From Bacillota bacterium (lineage in GTDB: Bacteria; Bacillota; Clostridia; Lachnospirales; Lachnospiraceae), in NCBI GenBank assembly GCA_023386315.1, contig JAEWJZ010000016.1, forward strand, positions 93,168-157,167: a DNA stretch of 64,000 nt, in the 5' to 3' direction. The position numbers and the translations under genes were made by a program. Below the pieces are notes generated by a model. It was not told the origin of the DNA. It was given only the letters and a program-made list of their open reading frames with translations, and did no database searches. Shown here one piece after another: positions 61,899 through 64,000 of the stretch (position 1 is the stretch's first letter; each line of letters starts with the position of its first letter).

Positions 61899-62732
61899 GT
61901 GGATATTAAACTCATTGCGATTGATCTGGACGGAACCTTATTAAACAGCAGAAAATGTTTGTCTGATCATAATCGTGAAGTTCTGAAAAGCTGTATCCGT
62001 AAAGGAATACACATTGTTCCATGTACCGGACGGACCGTTGATGGAATACCCGCTGAGGTAAAAGACATACCCGGAATCCGGTATGCCATCACCACCAACG
62101 GTGCTGTCATTGAGGACATGAAAGAAAATATAGTAATAGATACCAGAATGCTGACCTGTGATCTTGCATTGGAGCTCTTGCGGTTTGTGGATCCGTATCG
62201 TGTGATGTACGATCCATACATAGAAAGACGTGGGATCACGGAATCCCGTTTCATCGATCATTTGCCAGAGTTTGCTTTGACCTCTGAGCTGCAGGATCTG
62301 GTTCGAAATACCCGTGATATCTGCCCTAACATTATAGAGTTCGTAGAAAAGGCCAATAAGCCAGTTGAAAAGATTAATCTGTTTTTTCCTGATATGGAAG
62401 AAAGAGCGAAGCTGAGGGCAGAGCTGGAAAAAAGAAATGATATTTTGGTCACCTCGTCGATTTCCAATAACCTGGAGATCAACGCACTTGATGCAACAAA
62501 AGGGGATGCGATCATACGGCTTTCGTCCCATCTGGGAATCAGCCCCAGTCAAACCATGGGAATCGGTGACGGAGAGAATGATTTTACCATGATATTAAAA
62601 GCCGGAGTCGGAGTTGCCATGAAAAATGGCAGCAAAGAGCTCATTGAAGCAGCAGACTATGTAACGGAGACCAACGATGAGGACGGAGTAGCTTCTGCCA
62701 TCAGGAATTTGGTATTGGAAATGGAAATATGA
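61899..62732 (+). CDS. Cof-type HAD-IIB phosphatase
   Basis: Sugar-phosphate-type phosphatase of 277 residues. Motif I AIDLDGTLLNS at residues 7-17, TNGAVI, the Lys-containing motif near 200 (DATKGDAI), and motif IV GIGDGENDFTM are all seen. The start is GTG at 61899 with GGAGAT upstream. It overlaps the CvpA-like gene by 4 nt. Substrate unknown. Confidence 0.92.
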   Translation: MDIKLIAIDLDGTLLNSRKCLSDHNREVLKSCIRKGIHIVPCTGRTVDGIPAEVKDIPGIRYAITTNGAVIEDMKENIVIDTRMLTCDLALELLRFVDPYRVMYDPYIERRGITESRFIDHLPEFALTSELQDLVRNTRDICPNIIEFVEKANKPVEKINLFFPDMEERAKLRAELEKRNDILVTSSISNNLEINALDATKGDAIIRLSSHLGISPSQTMGIGDGENDFTMILKAGVGVAMKNGSKELIEAADYVTETNDEDGVASAIRNLVLEMEI

Positions 62733-63463
62733 CAAGACTGTATATGGAAAACTGGTTATCTGTGATTGCCGGAGTATATCTGCTTGGGATGGTTCTTTAC
62801 GGACATCACAGAGGATTTATCCGGCTGGTTGTATCAATATTTGCAATGATTTTATCTTTGACCATTGTTCGTGTATCACTGCCAGCTGTAACCACTTATT
62901 TAAAAGAGAACACGACTCTTCAGCAGACAGTAGCTCAGAATATCGTAAAGGCAGCAGGTCTTGGGCAGGAACAGAGTACCCAGGAAGAGACCTCAGACAA
63001 GCCGTCTGCTCAAAGAACGATTATAGAGAACCTGAATTTACCTCGTACGGTTAAGTCAGCGCTGATTGAAAATAACAACAGTGAGATTTATCAGATGATG
63101 GGAGTCCAGGCGTTCACTGATTATGTAGGGAACTATCTTGCAGATACAATTATTAATTCAGCCGGATTTGTTTTGCTGTTTGCGGCTGTTTATCTGGCAT
63201 CTAAGCTGGTTATCAGATGGCTGGATATTATTGCAAGACTTCCTATTATATCGGGAATTAATAAAATAGCAGGAGCGATTGCCGGCGGTCTTGAGGGATT
63301 GTTGTTCCTTTGGCTGGCATGTCTGCTTGTTACTGCATTCTCTGGTACAGAATGGGGTATGATTATTACCCGGCAGATTGAGTCAAGTCAATGGCTGTCG
63401 TTTCTTTACAGCCACAATCTTCTGAACCTGATGGTTATGGGGGTATTGCGTGGACTGATCTGA
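62729..63463 (+). CDS. CvpA-family membrane protein
   Basis: Membrane protein of 244 residues with an N-terminal helix pair (YLLGMVLYGHHRGFIRLVVS, residues 18-37), a polar insert (70-125), two further helices and the GINKIAGAIAGGLEGLLFL block typical of CvpA. CvpA homologues are linked to envelope homeostasis and colicin V export. It overlaps the phosphatase gene by ATGA. A strong terminator follows. Confidence 0.8.
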   Translation: MTRLYMENWLSVIAGVYLLGMVLYGHHRGFIRLVVSIFAMILSLTIVRVSLPAVTTYLKENTTLQQTVAQNIVKAAGLGQEQSTQEETSDKPSAQRTIIENLNLPRTVKSALIENNNSEIYQMMGVQAFTDYVGNYLADTIINSAGFVLLFAAVYLASKLVIRWLDIIARLPIISGINKIAGAIAGGLEGLLFLWLACLLVTAFSGTEWGMIITRQIESSQWLSFLYSHNLLNLMVMGVLRGLI

Positions 63464-63501
63464 GAAAATAATTGTATTTATGATATATGCAATTAAAACA
63501 A

Positions 63502-63548
63502 ATCTGCAGGTTAAAGGCCTAAATGCCTTTTCTGCAGTTTTTTATTTT
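63502..63548 (+). terminator. Terminator of dnaX-to-CvpA region
   Basis: Arms CTGCAGGTTAAAGGC and GCCTTTTCTGCAG with a loop of six bases, then TTTTTTATTTT. Confidence 0.9.
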
Positions 63549-63642
63549 CATCCCAAGATATAGAAAAATTAGGTAAAAACGTATATATATAGTAGTGAAA
63601 GTAAGGCTCAAAAAATTGTATCAATAAATGACACAAATCCCC

Positions 63643-63671
63643 TTGACAATCTCTTGGGTACATGTTATATT
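63643..63671 (+). promoter_or_regulatory. rRNA operon promoter P1
   Basis: -35 TTGACA, 17-bp spacer, -10 TATATT, 350 bp before the 16S start. The 523-bp gap from CvpA to 16S holds the terminator, two promoters and boxA, and no gene. Confidence 0.85.
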
Positions 63672-63739
63672 ATAGTTCCGATGCGGAACACACCGCAAAG
63701 GCGATCGAATTATACCGATTGAAAAAGTAAAAAAAGTTG

Positions 63740-63768
63740 TTGACAAAGAAACGGCAACATGATAGAAT
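63740..63768 (+). promoter_or_regulatory. rRNA operon promoter P2
   Basis: -35 TTGACA, 17-bp spacer, -10 TAGAAT, 97 bp after P1. Confidence 0.85.
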
Positions 63769-63800
63769 AAATGAGTTGCTGATCGAGAGAGAACAACAAA

Positions 63801-63815
63801 AAGCACTTTGAAAAC
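63801..63815 (+). promoter_or_regulatory. boxA-like antitermination site in rRNA leader
   Basis: AAGCACTTTGAAAAC resembles the boxA consensus (TGCTCTTTGAAAA) that loads the Nus complex on rRNA transcripts. Confidence 0.6.
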
Positions 63816-63987
63816 AGAAGATTGAACAGTATGTAAAACCCTGAAAATTCTAATAATAAGCTGCGTTTGAGCGGCTTTGAATGAGAAATTCAGAACGAAT
63901 ACAAGAAATTGTATACGAACCAAACAACAAGTAAAACGGGAAATAAATTAGCTAGTAGTTGATTTTGACCGTGGATTGAACACCATT

Positions 63988-64000
63988 TAATTTGAGAGTT
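63988..64000 (+). rRNA. 16S rRNA, first bases only (cut by window edge)
   Basis: The last bases read TTTGAGAGTT, the beginning of the conserved 16S 5' sequence that continues with GATCCTGGCTCAG outside the window. The promoter pair and boxA upstream agree. The exact mature 5' end is approximate. Confidence 0.8.

Noticed and set aside
61941..62552. 203-codon minus-strand frame inside the HAD phosphatase gene
   Set aside because: Antisense shadow of a conserved gene without initiation signals.
63621..63923. 100-codon minus-strand frame in the rRNA leader
   Set aside because: It crosses two consensus rRNA promoters and boxA; the composition is random-like.

Overview
The window looks like the chromosome of a spore-forming clostridium of the Lachnospiraceae type (Lacrimispora/Clostridium-like). 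The basis is gene content and not a database match: a long SRP RNA with an Alu-like 5' part, a methionine T-box, SpoVG and SpmB, a Gram-positive Tad pilus operon, GlgC/GlgD glycogen genes, meso-diaminopimelate dehydrogenase, and several lineage-typical DUF proteins (DUF6128, DUF5702, DUF6382, DUF3783). Coding density is high and I see no integrase, insertion sequence, prophage or CRISPR array. No tRNA gene was seen.

Layout. 1-2083: end of prs, then brnQ. 2128-6622 (minus): a YhaN/YhaO (SbcCD-like) nuclease pair and asnS. 6867-14617: glgC-glgD-spoVG, ddh, a DUF3783 gene and a heterodimeric ABC exporter. 14663-18222 (minus): a small-molecule kinase-like protein, glgB, a DUF2508 protein and an ArsR regulator. 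18581-28550: an eleven-gene Tad/Flp pilus operon with its own strong promoter, followed by rhomboid, HIT and sigma-factor genes. 30222-35280: murG, spmB, a FabT-like MarR regulator and two lipoproteins. 35369-39402: T-box, metG, traX-like and tatD. 39412-47003: a TetR/metallo-hydrolase divergent pair, rsmA, a second TetR, oleate hydratase and an orphan peptide-binding lipoprotein. 47058-52446 (minus): DUF436, HIT, hemerythrin, a three-gene ABC-2 transporter with a long structured leader, and nagB. 52564-55511: a DUF6128 protein with a tandem repeat, a radical-SAM activase and tadA. 55516-63463: SRP RNA, a phosphofructokinase, dnaX-ybaB-recR, a TPR protein, a HAD phosphatase and a CvpA-like protein. 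63643-64000: tandem promoters and leader of an rRNA operon; the first bases of 16S rRNA are at the right edge.

How the genes work together. Glycogen is made by GlgC/GlgD (ADP-glucose) and branched by GlgB, encoded 6 kb away; synthase and phosphorylase are not in the window. The Tad operon supplies two prepilin peptidases, a TadZ-like protein, one ATPase, two platform proteins, one Flp pilin, two or three pseudopilin-like proteins and an FHA protein, with no secretin, as expected for a single-membrane cell. Several of these carry unusual extra domains: an Ig-like insert in the TadC-like protein, two Ada-like zinc knuckles on a TadE-like protein, and an Asp run in the TadG-like protein. dnaX-ybaB-recR is the classical replication/recombination cluster next to the SRP RNA.

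The two places I would look at first are the roughly 220-nt leader of the ABC-2 transporter (51437-51674, minus strand), which has a consensus promoter, a ten-base-pair long-range helix, an eight-base-pair second helix and a terminator packed end to end, and the Tad operon with its domain fusions and tandem operator-like repeats.
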